DNA of 64,000 bases from contig NZ_CP032823.1 of the NCBI RefSeq assembly GCF_003660105.1, forward strand, positions 1,178,001-1,242,000, written 5' to 3'. Position 1 is the stretch's first letter, and each line of letters begins with the position of its first letter. This stretch comes from Aliarcobacter cryaerophilus ATCC 43158 (GTDB lineage: Bacteria; Campylobacterota; Campylobacteria; Campylobacterales; Arcobacteraceae). Of this stretch, positions 1 to 7,408 are shown piece after piece. The notes beneath the pieces were generated by a model. The model did no database searches. It saw nothing but the letters and a program-made list of their open reading frames with translations, and was not told where the DNA came from. Made by a program: the position numbers and the translations under genes.

Positions 1-640
1 TTTTCATATCTTCTAAGACAAAGCTTTCATTATTTGCACCAATAATTTTAAATAAAGCAATATTTAGACTATTTTTATCTCCAGTTATTCCTCTTAATGA
101 TATTAAAGAACCATTATTACTAAATGCAATATCATCTAAAGTAAAGTTCATTTTATCATCTACTTTTAAGTGAATAGCCTTTTGTTTTAAGATACTTAAA
201 AGCTCTTTACTAGCTTCATCTTCACTGTTTTCTAACTCATTTTGTAATACAACTGATAACTCTTTTAAGTATAAATCTGCATTCATCTCTTTTGTAAAAA
301 TATTTAAAGAGAACTCATAATCAAACTTTGTACCCTCAAGCGCTAACTGTTTTGATTGACTATCAAAAATATTTAAAAACTCAACAAAAACCTCTTTTGC
401 TTGGCTCTCTTCTATATTTTTGCTTATAAAATATAATGCTTTTATAGCATCTATAACTTGGATTTCACCATCTTTTCTTATTTTCATTGGAAGATTAGAA
501 TTATTTTGAGTTATAGAAAAACCATTTTGATTTAACTCTTCAATTTTTAGAGTAACAGCCTTATCAACTGACCTATTTACAGTAAAAAATATAGCTCCTG
601 CTACTAGAAGAACTACAAATCCTATCAACAATTTTTTCAT
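1..640 (-). CDS. Partial membrane-anchored protein of unknown function
   Basis: This gene runs off the left edge; about 213 N-terminal residues are visible from the ATG at 640. An AAGGA ribosome site lies six bases upstream. Residues 4-21 form one hydrophobic segment, either an uncleaved signal or an anchor, and the rest is soluble, so most of the protein is probably periplasmic. The body is rich in Leu, Asn and Lys and has no cysteines or catalytic motif that I recognise. The layout (short anchor plus long soluble domain) resembles YdgA/DUF945-type proteins, but that is only an impression. It is co-directional with the tup genes but separated from the next gene by about 120 bases. Confidence 0.6.
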   Translation of the reverse strand, partial: MKKLLIGFVVLLVAGAIFFTVNRSVDKAVTLKIEELNQNGFSITQNNSNLPMKIRKDGEIQVIDAIKALYFISKNIEESQAKEVFVEFLNIFDSQSKQLALEGTKFDYEFSLNIFTKEMNADLYLKELSVVLQNELENSEDEASKELLSILKQKAIHLKVDDKMNFTLDDIAFSNNGSLISLRGITGDKNSLNIALFKIIGANNESFVLEDMK

Positions 641-759
641 TTATGTTCCTTTTTATTTTAAAACAAAAGCTTATCAAATAATTTCTAAATACTTTTTATA
701 TGAATAAGACTTTAATTATAATATTTTTTATTATTTGTATATTATTTAGACATTAAATC

Positions 760-960
760 TTAATTTCTTGTATTAAAAGGTTTTAATAATTCAAAAAGCC
801 ATTTGTTAGCCTCTTCAACTGTTTCAAATCTTTTTGACTTTGCAACTTGATATTGACCTTCATAAAATCTAACTCTAATTCCATCTTCAACATGATCTAT
901 TTTCGTTCTAGTTATTTTAGATAGATTTAAAAGAACTCTCTCATTTAATTGTACAAACAT
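760..960 (-). CDS. Small conserved-looking hypothetical protein, 66 aa
   Basis: A short ORF starting at an ATG with a clear AGGAG ribosome site seven bases upstream, which is the main reason to accept it as a gene. The 66-residue product has no signal peptide or membrane segment and no cysteine. It has a mixed charged composition with an aromatic-rich middle (RVRFYEGQYQVAKSKRF) and looks like a small alpha/beta domain. It lies 46 bases downstream of tupC on the same strand and may be the last gene of that transcript. No function is assigned. Confidence 0.55.
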   Translation of the reverse strand: MFVQLNERVLLNLSKITRTKIDHVEDGIRVRFYEGQYQVAKSKRFETVEEANKWLFELLKPFNTRN

Positions 961-1006
961 ATTTGCTCCTAATTTTTACATAATCGTAAGTTTACTATTT
1001 AATCTC

Positions 1007-1999
1007 TTACATCCAACAAACACTCTCTAAATTGAAAAATACTTCTACTTTATCTCCTGGAAACAAAATATCTTTTTGAATCTCATATTTAGAGATTAAA
1101 CAAGAGAAATTAATACCACAAATAGAAAACTCTATTTGTAGATTATCTTGATTTTCATCTTTTTGGATTGATGTTATTGTTCCTATTAATTTATCTGTTT
1201 TATTATCTTTGTAGAATTTAGATATTTTTATACTATTTTGATTGATTATTACAACAGAATCTCTTTTTTTACTCTTTGAGTTAGGAATTACTATTTTCTG
1301 ACCATCAATAAAAAATTTAACTAAATCACCTTTTTCATTTTTACTCCATGGTGGAAATAGTAAATTTATATTTCCATGTTCAACTAAACTTCCTTGAAAA
1401 AGTGCTATCTTTTTATCACTTATATGTTTTAACCATGTGTAATCGTGACTTGAAATAAATATTGTAGTATTATATTTTTGCTTTGCCAATAAAATAGCAT
1501 CTTTGATTAATTGTGCTGAGTTTGTATCAACTCCAACTGTTGGCTCATCTAATATTAAAACTTTTGGTTTTAATATTAACCTTGAAGCCAAAGCAACTCT
1601 TTGAGCTTCACCACCTGATAGTTGATTCCATTTTCTATTTGAAAAATTACTATCAAGACCAACCAAAGATAAAGCCTCTTCAACTTTATTTTTTAAATCT
1701 ACTTTTTCTCCTCTTATTTTTAAACCATAAGCAATATTTTCAAATACTGTTCGTTTTAATAAATATGGATTTTGAGGAAGCATAACAACGCTTTTTTTAA
1801 TATTTTCATCTATTAAAATTTCACCTTTTTCTGGCTTACAAATAAAAGATAAAATAGAAAAAAGTGTAGATTTTCCACTACCATTTGGTCCAAAAAAACC
1901 AATAATTTTATTCTCTTCTAATATAAGATTATCAATACTTAAAACTCTTTTCCCATCGAAAAAATACTCAATATTTTTTAACTCGTATAAAATATTCAT
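1007..1999 (-). CDS. tupC: Tungstate ABC transporter ATP-binding protein TupC
   Basis: This is the ATPase subunit that powers oxyanion import with TupB. The Walker A motif GPNGSGKS is at residues 37-44. An LSGGEAQR signature follows near residue 132 and a VLILDEPT Walker B near 152. A roughly 90-residue C-terminal extension probably forms a TOBE-like regulatory domain, as in molybdate and tungstate ATPases. I chose the ATG at 1999: it overlaps the tupB stop as ATGA and has AAAGGAG at a proper distance. An upstream ATG at 2008 would abut that ribosome site. The assignment as tungstate rather than molybdate or sulfate rests on the neighbouring TupA. Confidence 0.88.
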   Translation of the reverse strand: MNILYELKNIEYFFDGKRVLSIDNLILEENKIIGFFGPNGSGKSTLFSILSFICKPEKGEILIDENIKKSVVMLPQNPYLLKRTVFENIAYGLKIRGEKVDLKNKVEEALSLVGLDSNFSNRKWNQLSGGEAQRVALASRLILKPKVLILDEPTVGVDTNSAQLIKDAILLAKQKYNTTIFISSHDYTWLKHISDKKIALFQGSLVEHGNINLLFPPWSKNEKGDLVKFFIDGQKIVIPNSKSKKRDSVVIINQNSIKISKFYKDNKTDKLIGTITSIQKDENQDNLQIEFSICGINFSCLISKYEIQKDILFPGDKVEVFFNLESVCWM

Positions 2000-2691
2000 T
2001 GAGTCCATCTCCTTTTTAGCATTGATAATGCTATATTAACCATAAGAGCAACTATAAAAAGTACCAAACCTAAAGCAATACCTGTTTCAAATTCACCTTT
2101 TCCAGTCTCTAGTGAAATTGCCGTTGTAATTGTTCTTGTATGATATTTTATATTTCCACCAACCATCATAGAAATTCCAATTTCAGTGATAATTCTTCCA
2201 TAAGCTGTCATTGCTGCTGTCATTAGACCAAATCTAGCTTCAACTAAAGTTGTTAATAAAATTTGATAAGGTTTTGCACCCAAACCTTTTAAAGATAGAT
2301 ATAACCTTTTATCTGTTGATTCAACTTGTGCTGCTGTTAATGCAATAATTATAGGTAAACCTAAAAAAATCTGACCTATAATTATCGCTTTTTGAGTAAA
2401 TAGTAGATTATACTCTCCAAAAGCTCCTGCTTGTGATAGAGTTGTATATACAAGAAGTCCTATTACAACGGTAGGAAATGCTAAAAATGTATCTACAATA
2501 GTTTTTATTACAGTTTTTCCTTTAAATTGATAATAACCTAGTAAAAATCCCAAAGGAAGACCTAATACTAAACTAATCAATATTGACCAAGAAGATACTG
2601 TAACAGTAACAATTATTGCAGAATATACACTATCATTTCCACTAATTAAAAGCTCAATAGCCTCTTTAAAACCATCTACTAATAAACTCAT
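1996..2691 (-). CDS. tupB: Tungstate ABC transporter permease TupB
   Basis: Integral inner-membrane permease of 231 residues with about five to six hydrophobic segments and a binding-protein-dependent transport inner-membrane loop. The conserved stretch is around 'EARFGLMTAAMTAYGRIITEIG'-like residues 150-172, where the EAA-type coupling helix contacts the ATPase. It fits the TupB/WtpB family in length. It lies between tupA and tupC and is translationally coupled to tupC by a four-base overlap. The ribosome site (TAGGAA) is rather distant from the ATG. Confidence 0.87.
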   Translation of the reverse strand: MSLLVDGFKEAIELLISGNDSVYSAIIVTVTVSSWSILISLVLGLPLGFLLGYYQFKGKTVIKTIVDTFLAFPTVVIGLLVYTTLSQAGAFGEYNLLFTQKAIIIGQIFLGLPIIIALTAAQVESTDKRLYLSLKGLGAKPYQILLTTLVEARFGLMTAAMTAYGRIITEIGISMMVGGNIKYHTRTITTAISLETGKGEFETGIALGLVLFIVALMVNIALSMLKRRWTQ

Positions 2692-2716
2692 ATTTTATTA
2701 CTATTTCCTATTTGTA

Positions 2717-3526
2717 TTATTTTGCATTTGGTGTGAATAGTGGTTTATTTAAAAGTTTAAAATCTCCTATAAACTTTTGTGTATCAGCACTAACTAGCCA
2801 ATCAGAGAATTTTTTTGCTAATTCTTCTTGAACTTTTGGACATCTATTTTTATTTACAGGAATAACACTATATTGATTAAATAGTGAATTGTCATTTTCA
2901 ACAACTATTTTCATTGTATTCGCATCACCTTTTTGTGACTCATATTTAATCCAAGTTCCTCTATCTGTTAATGTATACCCTTCTTTTTCAGCAGCCATAT
3001 TTAGTGTAATAATCATTCCTTGACCAGATTGAATATACCACTTATCTTTTTCAGGTGTTACATCACTAACATTTTTCCACATTTCTAGCTCTTTTTGATG
3101 AGTTCCTGATTTATCACCTCTACTAATAAAATTTGCTTGTTTATCTTTAATTGTTTTAAATGCTTCTTGAGTAGTTTTTCCTTCAAGTTTGGCTGGATCT
3201 TTTTTTGAACCAACAATAACAAAGTCATTATACATAACCTCTTTTCTATCAATACCAAAACCTTCATTTACAAACTTTTTTTCTGCTTCTGGAGCATGAA
3301 CCAAAAGTACATCAACATCACAATTTTCACCCATTTTTAAAGCTTTACCTGTTCCTGTTGATACCCATTTTAACTCTATTCCTGTATCTTTCTTAAATTT
3401 TGGAGCTAAAGTGTCTAATAATCCTGTATCTTCAGTACTTGTTGTTGTTGCCATCATTAAACTATTTGCAAATAATCCACTAGCTATTACTACACTAAAA
3501 CCTAAACCTGCTAATAATTTTTTCAT
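2717..3526 (-). CDS. tupA: Tungstate-binding periplasmic protein TupA
   Basis: A 269-residue exported solute-binding protein with a Sec signal peptide (residues 1-20, ending GLFA-NS). Immediately after cleavage it has the ATTTSTEDTGLLD stretch. The TTTS motif there is characteristic of TupA-type tungstate receptors and is thought to contact the oxyanion. A second conserved block is SRGDKSGTHQKE. An AGGAG ribosome site precedes the ATG. TupA family proteins bind tungstate far more tightly than molybdate, so the cluster is likely supplying tungsten to the formate dehydrogenase nearby. That link is inferred from gene order. Confidence 0.9.
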   Translation of the reverse strand: MKKLLAGLGFSVVIASGLFANSLMMATTTSTEDTGLLDTLAPKFKKDTGIELKWVSTGTGKALKMGENCDVDVLLVHAPEAEKKFVNEGFGIDRKEVMYNDFVIVGSKKDPAKLEGKTTQEAFKTIKDKQANFISRGDKSGTHQKELEMWKNVSDVTPEKDKWYIQSGQGMIITLNMAAEKEGYTLTDRGTWIKYESQKGDANTMKIVVENDNSLFNQYSVIPVNKNRCPKVQEELAKKFSDWLVSADTQKFIGDFKLLNKPLFTPNAK

Positions 3527-3542
3527 ATTTTTCTCCTAATTT

Positions 3543-4790
3543 TTAATTTAAAATATCTGTAATCTCTTCAAAATAAATACCATTTAAATCAATAATTTTT
3601 ACATCTTGATTTGATTGTATATTTGAAGTAGAAGCATTTGTTACCAAAATTGAATTACTCTTATAAAAAGCGGTAATCATTCCAGAACCATAATTATTGT
3701 TATCTGTAACATAAAAATTACCATTTTGAACTCTTCCTAAAACTATATTTACCCTCCCTATTTTTGTTTTAAAACTACTTTGATTTATAGCTTTTATATA
3801 ACCATGATAAAAAGCATTTTCACCTTGAAGTTTTTTTAACATTGGTATTACAAAAAGGTTTATATTTACCATTGCTGTTAGTGGATTTCCAGGCATACAA
3901 ATAACCAAACTATTATCCATATTTCCCATCATCATAGGACGACCTGGTTTTATATTTACACCATGAAAAGCTACTTCTAATCCATTTTTTAAAAAAGCAT
4001 CAGCTACAAAATCAGCATCTCCCATAGAGATACCTCCACTTGTAATAATTACATCATATTTTTTTAAACTATTTATAAAATTTGTTGATTTTTCTAAATC
4101 ATCTGGAATAACACCACAATAAGTTGCATTAAAGCCTTTTTCATTTAATTGAGCAATAATTGCAAATGAGTTGCAGTTATATATCTCTTCATTTGAAGCT
4201 GTTTGCCATGGCTCTTTGAGTTCATTTCCAGTTGATAAAACAGCAATTGAAATTTGCTTATAAACTTCAACCATAACTATTCCTTGGCTTGCAAGTAAAG
4301 CAATATGAGAAGAGTTTATTTTCTCTCCTTTTTTTATTAAAACATCACTAACTTTTAACTCTTCAGCTTCTAATCTTAAGTTTGAACCTTTTTTTATATC
4401 ATCAGGTATTGTTGCACTATCTTGAGTTACATTTAAACAGTTTTCAATAGCAATAATAGTATCAGCATCTTTTGGTACCTTTGCTCCTGTCATTATTTTA
4501 TAACATTCATTTTCATTAAGTAATTCATCACTACTTTTATCTTTATCTCCAGCAAAAATAGCTCTTTTAATTTTTAAAGTTTTTCCAGCATCACTAACTT
4601 TAAAAGCAAATCCATCCATAGCAGAGTTATCAAAAGCTGGAAGATTTTTTACACATAAAATATCTTTACTAGCAACTTTATTTAATGAAAAAGCTATTGG
4701 AATAATTTCGCTATTTAAAGTTGTATTTGACAACTCAAAACTCTTTTTAATTGCTTCATTAAAATCTAAATAGTTTAATTTTTCAAACAT
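3543..4790 (-). CDS. moeA: Molybdopterin molybdenumtransferase MoeA
   Basis: MoeA inserts molybdate or tungstate into adenylylated molybdopterin, the last step of basic cofactor synthesis. The 415-residue length and motifs fit. The N-terminal part has the conserved LPAFDNSAMDGFA segment, residues 130-170 carry the beta-strand domain, and the central domain has TSGGISMGDADFV. The family motif PGRPMMMG is followed by a CMPGNPLTAMV stretch. An AAAGGA ribosome site lies upstream. It is cotranscribed with tupABC, 16 bases upstream of tupA, so a dedicated MoeA may serve tungsten loading here; a second moeA elsewhere in the genome cannot be excluded. Confidence 0.93.
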   Translation of the reverse strand: MFEKLNYLDFNEAIKKSFELSNTTLNSEIIPIAFSLNKVASKDILCVKNLPAFDNSAMDGFAFKVSDAGKTLKIKRAIFAGDKDKSSDELLNENECYKIMTGAKVPKDADTIIAIENCLNVTQDSATIPDDIKKGSNLRLEAEELKVSDVLIKKGEKINSSHIALLASQGIVMVEVYKQISIAVLSTGNELKEPWQTASNEEIYNCNSFAIIAQLNEKGFNATYCGVIPDDLEKSTNFINSLKKYDVIITSGGISMGDADFVADAFLKNGLEVAFHGVNIKPGRPMMMGNMDNSLVICMPGNPLTAMVNINLFVIPMLKKLQGENAFYHGYIKAINQSSFKTKIGRVNIVLGRVQNGNFYVTDNNNYGSGMITAFYKSNSILVTNASTSNIQSNQDVKIIDLNGIYFEEITDILN

Positions 4791-4792
4791 TT

Positions 4793-5782
4793 TTATCCTT
4801 TATTTAATACTTTTATTTGTAAATATCTTTTTGAAATGAGATTAATAATTTTATCTATTTCACTAATTGAATAGCTTTTTTCAAAACTAAGTGTTATTGC
4901 ATTTCTGCTAGTAAGCTCATCATAACCCATAGCTTGAATAACTCTTGAAGGTTTTGATAAACCTAAACTACACCCTTCACCATTTGATATTGAAATTTCA
5001 TCTAAAGCTAAAGTTCTTATTAACTCTCTTGCTTTTATATCTTTAAGTGCAAAATGAAGTGTATATTCTAAGCTATTTTTATTGTCAATAAAATAGTAAA
5101 GATTATCTTTTAAACTATCTTCTAATTTTGCTTTAAAAATCTCCTTCATACTATTTTCAAATTTTTGGTTTTTCAAAGATTGAAAAATATTATTTAGTGA
5201 AATTCCATCTTTTTCAAAAATAGCTTGTTCTTCAAATAAATTTTGATTAAAAAGTATTATTGCTTTTGTTGAAAAACCAGTTAGTTTATACGAATCAAAA
5301 TATATAGAATCACTATTTTTATCAAAAGATGCACTTGCGTTTGAGATAATTTTTGCATCTGTTATATGTTTTACATTTTCTAAACTATTTTTATAAAAAG
5401 TATCAACCGTATATGATGAGATAAACAAAAAATCTATATCTTTATCTTTTAATTTATCTAAATTAACACTTCCATTTTTATTTAATTCTAAATATAAAAT
5501 CTCAAATCCAAGATAGCAAAAAATTTCACAAGCATCTATTAAACTTTGAGTTTCACCAAGACTTACTGCAATTTTTCCTTTTTTATTTAGTTGAAGTAAT
5601 AAATATAAAAAACCACTCTTACAAAAAGAGAAATAGTTTAAATTTTCAAATACAAACTCTTTTTTGAAACTATCTTCTAAACTATTATAATCTTCATTAT
5701 TTGATAAAATATTCAAAGATAAACTATCTTTAATATGCAAGTTTTGCATATTTTTATACTGTAAAAAATTTAGTCTATACAC
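4793..5782 (-). CDS. Divergent cysteine desulfurase-like PLP protein
   Basis: A 329-residue class V aminotransferase-fold protein resembling NifS/IscS but shorter than the usual 380-400 residues. A candidate PLP lysine is K166 in FDSYKLTGFSTKAI. A candidate catalytic cysteine is C271 in NGEGCSLGLSKPSRVIQAMG, matching the SACxS...EPSHVL..LG region of desulfurases, followed by ITLSF. The usual VDxxQ motif reads SNASAS, so PLP contacts are altered. The start is GTG at 5782 with AAGGA nine bases upstream, two bases after the modE stop. Because FdhD passes sulfur from a desulfurase to formate dehydrogenase, a dedicated sulfur donor is plausible here. A non-desulfurase PLP enzyme remains possible. 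Confidence 0.65.
   Translation of the reverse strand: MYRLNFLQYKNMQNLHIKDSLSLNILSNNEDYNSLEDSFKKEFVFENLNYFSFCKSGFLYLLLQLNKKGKIAVSLGETQSLIDACEIFCYLGFEILYLELNKNGSVNLDKLKDKDIDFLFISSYTVDTFYKNSLENVKHITDAKIISNASASFDKNSDSIYFDSYKLTGFSTKAIILFNQNLFEEQAIFEKDGISLNNIFQSLKNQKFENSMKEIFKAKLEDSLKDNLYYFIDNKNSLEYTLHFALKDIKARELIRTLALDEISISNGEGCSLGLSKPSRVIQAMGYDELTSRNAITLSFEKSYSISEIDKIINLISKRYLQIKVLNKG
5732..5752. promoter_or_regulatory. Palindrome AATATGCAA-N3-TTGCATATT inside the desulfurase-like gene
   Basis: Nine-base perfect inverted arms around three bases, within the first 20 codons of the desulfurase-like gene (it encodes MQNLHI on the minus strand). It is the same sequence, apart from the centre, as the intergenic palindrome at 7349-7369. 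The repetition 1.6 kb apart in one operon suggests a binding site for one regulator; the ModE-like protein encoded just upstream is a candidate. No binding data can be inferred from sequence. Confidence 0.5.
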
Positions 5783-5784
5783 TT

Positions 5785-6147
5785 TTACTTATCCTTTATT
5801 TTTATTAAGTTTTCACTTAAAAAAAGTTCATTAAATCTCTTTTTTGAGTACTCTTTTATATCTTTTTCTAAAATTTCATAAAGCTCTATTAACTCTTTTG
5901 CTTTAGTAGTTAATTGTGAACCACTATCAACAGCCCTTCCTTTTTTTGTAACAACTAAACTATCTTCAATAAACTCTTCAAGGATTTTTATATGACTCCA
6001 CGTTTTTTTATAGTTCATATTTAAATTTTTTGAAGCATCACTAATTGAACCTGTTTTTTCAATCTCTTTTAAAATCTCTGTTTTTCCACTTCCAAAAATA
6101 AGATTTTGCTTATTATCTTCAATCCAAATTTTAACTTTGATTTCCAC
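5785..6147 (-). CDS. modE: ModE-like winged-helix regulator without metal-binding domain
   Basis: A 120-residue protein matching the N-terminal DNA-binding domain of ModE. The helix-turn-helix is in GSISDASKNLNMNYKKTWSHIKILEEF-like residues 32-58 and a wing follows (LVVTKKGRAVDSGSQLT). E. coli ModE is about 260 residues, with a di-TOBE/MOP molybdate-binding half; that half is absent here. Metal sensing, if any, must therefore involve a partner or a different mechanism. The start is GTG at 6147 with AAAGGGC upstream, overlapping the preceding gene by 17 bases. It probably controls this FDH/Tup operon. Confidence 0.82.
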   Translation of the reverse strand: MEIKVKIWIEDNKQNLIFGSGKTEILKEIEKTGSISDASKNLNMNYKKTWSHIKILEEFIEDSLVVTKKGRAVDSGSQLTTKAKELIELYEILEKDIKEYSKKRFNELFLSENLIKIKDK

Positions 6148-6556
6148 TTTTAAGCCCTTTTTTTTCTCTAAAACATCCTAGTTGGCAATAACTTACTTCA
6201 ATATCAGAGTTTTTAAGAGTTGATCCAACTACTCTTAAAGATGAACTCTTTGCCTCTTGCCACAAATTTTTACAAGGAATTCTTTGCTCTTTATAACTCT
6301 TTTTTAATCTATTATAAATCACTTCATCTTTAGCTAAAAAATCTAAAGAGCCAAATACTCCAAGCTCACAATCTGTTATTTTAACGCCTAAAGATTTTGT
6401 AATTGCACTCATATCTTTAGCTTGAACTTTCATCTTTTTGGCTACTTTAAATGCTTTTAAACAAGATAGTTTTTTATTATCATCAAGATTTTCAAAAACT
6501 ATCTTTCTTTGCTCATCACTTAAAATAAATTCAAAATTATCGTCAATACTAGACAT
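6131..6556 (-). CDS. Unrecognised protein with two Cys-rich repeats (C..AK..CxLGxF)
   Basis: A 141-residue soluble protein that I cannot assign to a family. It contains two similar units of about 35 residues. The first has C32, AK seven residues later, and C63-ELGVF; the second has C95, AK seven residues later, and C124-QLGCF. A fifth cysteine is C128. The duplicated cysteines suggest metal, cluster or sulfur binding, or a paired HTH-like fold. The ATG at 6556 has GGAAG five bases upstream and overlaps fdhD by eight bases; a GTG at 6568 is the alternative start. Its place between fdhD and modE implies a role in FDH maturation or regulation, which is inference. Confidence 0.7.
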   Translation of the reverse strand: MSSIDDNFEFILSDEQRKIVFENLDDNKKLSCLKAFKVAKKMKVQAKDMSAITKSLGVKITDCELGVFGSLDFLAKDEVIYNRLKKSYKEQRIPCKNLWQEAKSSSLRVVGSTLKNSDIEVSYCQLGCFREKKGLKSGNQS

Positions 6557-7337
6557 CAATTCTTCCACTGTGAGTATAAAGATTCATCTTTTTACCTCTT
6601 GCAAATCCAATAAGTGTAAGACCGTGCTTATGTGCTGTTTGAACTCCTAAATGAGTTGGTGCTGTTCTTGATACAACTATTGGGATTTTGTGCATCACAG
6701 CCTTTGTAACCATCTCAGAACTTAATCTTCCACTTACAAACAAAATTGATTTTGTTGTATCAAGACCTTGCAGTTTACACTTTCCAATTGCTTTATCAAT
6801 AGCATTGTGTCTTCCTATATCTTCAGCCGTTACAGTTGTTCCATCAAGTAGATAAATCATAGCTTTATGAACACAACCTGTTAAGTTATAAAGTTCACTC
6901 TCTTGATAAAACTTTTTTACTTCAGTATAAATAGTTTCTGGTTTTATTTTAAAAGCAGTTTGATTAAATGGAATTTCTAAACTTCCTTCAATATTTCCAG
7001 TAACTCCTCCACCACAACCACTTACTAAAGTCTTCTCTTTATATAAATTTTGTAGTGAGTTTTCATCTATTTTTGCTTTTACATCTACTCTTAATCCATC
7101 AGAACTAACTGTTAACTCTTCTATGTCAGCAATAGAAGAGATTACATTTTCACTCATTAAAAAACCAATTGCATGAGCATCTTGGTCTTTTGGGATTGTC
7201 ATCATAGATATAGCTTTTTCTCCGTTTAAATAAAGGTTTAGACGCGCTTCTTCAATTGTCACGTCTTCAACCATATTGGCTTCATTTTCTATAAGTTTGT
7301 CAATAATTACTGTTTTTAAATATTTGCTATTATCCAT
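6549..7337 (-). CDS. fdhD: Formate dehydrogenase sulfurtransferase FdhD
   Basis: FdhD transfers sulfur from a cysteine desulfurase to the metal cofactor of formate dehydrogenase. The 262-residue length and core motifs fit: LTGCVHKAM, AEDIGRHNAIDKAIG, FVSGRLSSEMVTKA and VVSRTAPTHLGVQTA. In E. coli FdhD the sulfur-relay loop has a CxxC pair; here the loop reads SGCGGG, with C108 alone. An additional cysteine lies in the TGCVH motif. RBS AAGGAAAA precedes the ATG, and the 7349-7369 palindrome sits directly upstream, so this is probably the first gene of the fdhD-to-tupC transcript. Confidence 0.92.
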   Translation of the reverse strand: MDNSKYLKTVIIDKLIENEANMVEDVTIEEARLNLYLNGEKAISMMTIPKDQDAHAIGFLMSENVISSIADIEELTVSSDGLRVDVKAKIDENSLQNLYKEKTLVSGCGGGVTGNIEGSLEIPFNQTAFKIKPETIYTEVKKFYQESELYNLTGCVHKAMIYLLDGTTVTAEDIGRHNAIDKAIGKCKLQGLDTTKSILFVSGRLSSEMVTKAVMHKIPIVVSRTAPTHLGVQTAHKHGLTLIGFARGKKMNLYTHSGRIDV

Positions 7338-7348
7338 GTTTTTCCTTA

Positions 7349-7369
7349 ATATGCAAAATTTGCATATTT
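7349..7369. promoter_or_regulatory. Palindromic operator-like site upstream of fdhD
   Basis: A perfect inverted repeat, AATATGCAAA then one base then TTTGCATATT. It begins 11 bases upstream of the fdhD ATG and directly abuts its ribosome site, in the only sizeable gap between fdhC and fdhD. A bound protein here would block transcription start or early elongation of the fdhD-modE-moeA-tup genes. A near copy occurs at 5732-5752. Confidence 0.6.
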
Positions 7370-7408
7370 AAAATCTTTTTTTAAATAGAAAAAGCCCTAA
7401 AGCCTTTC

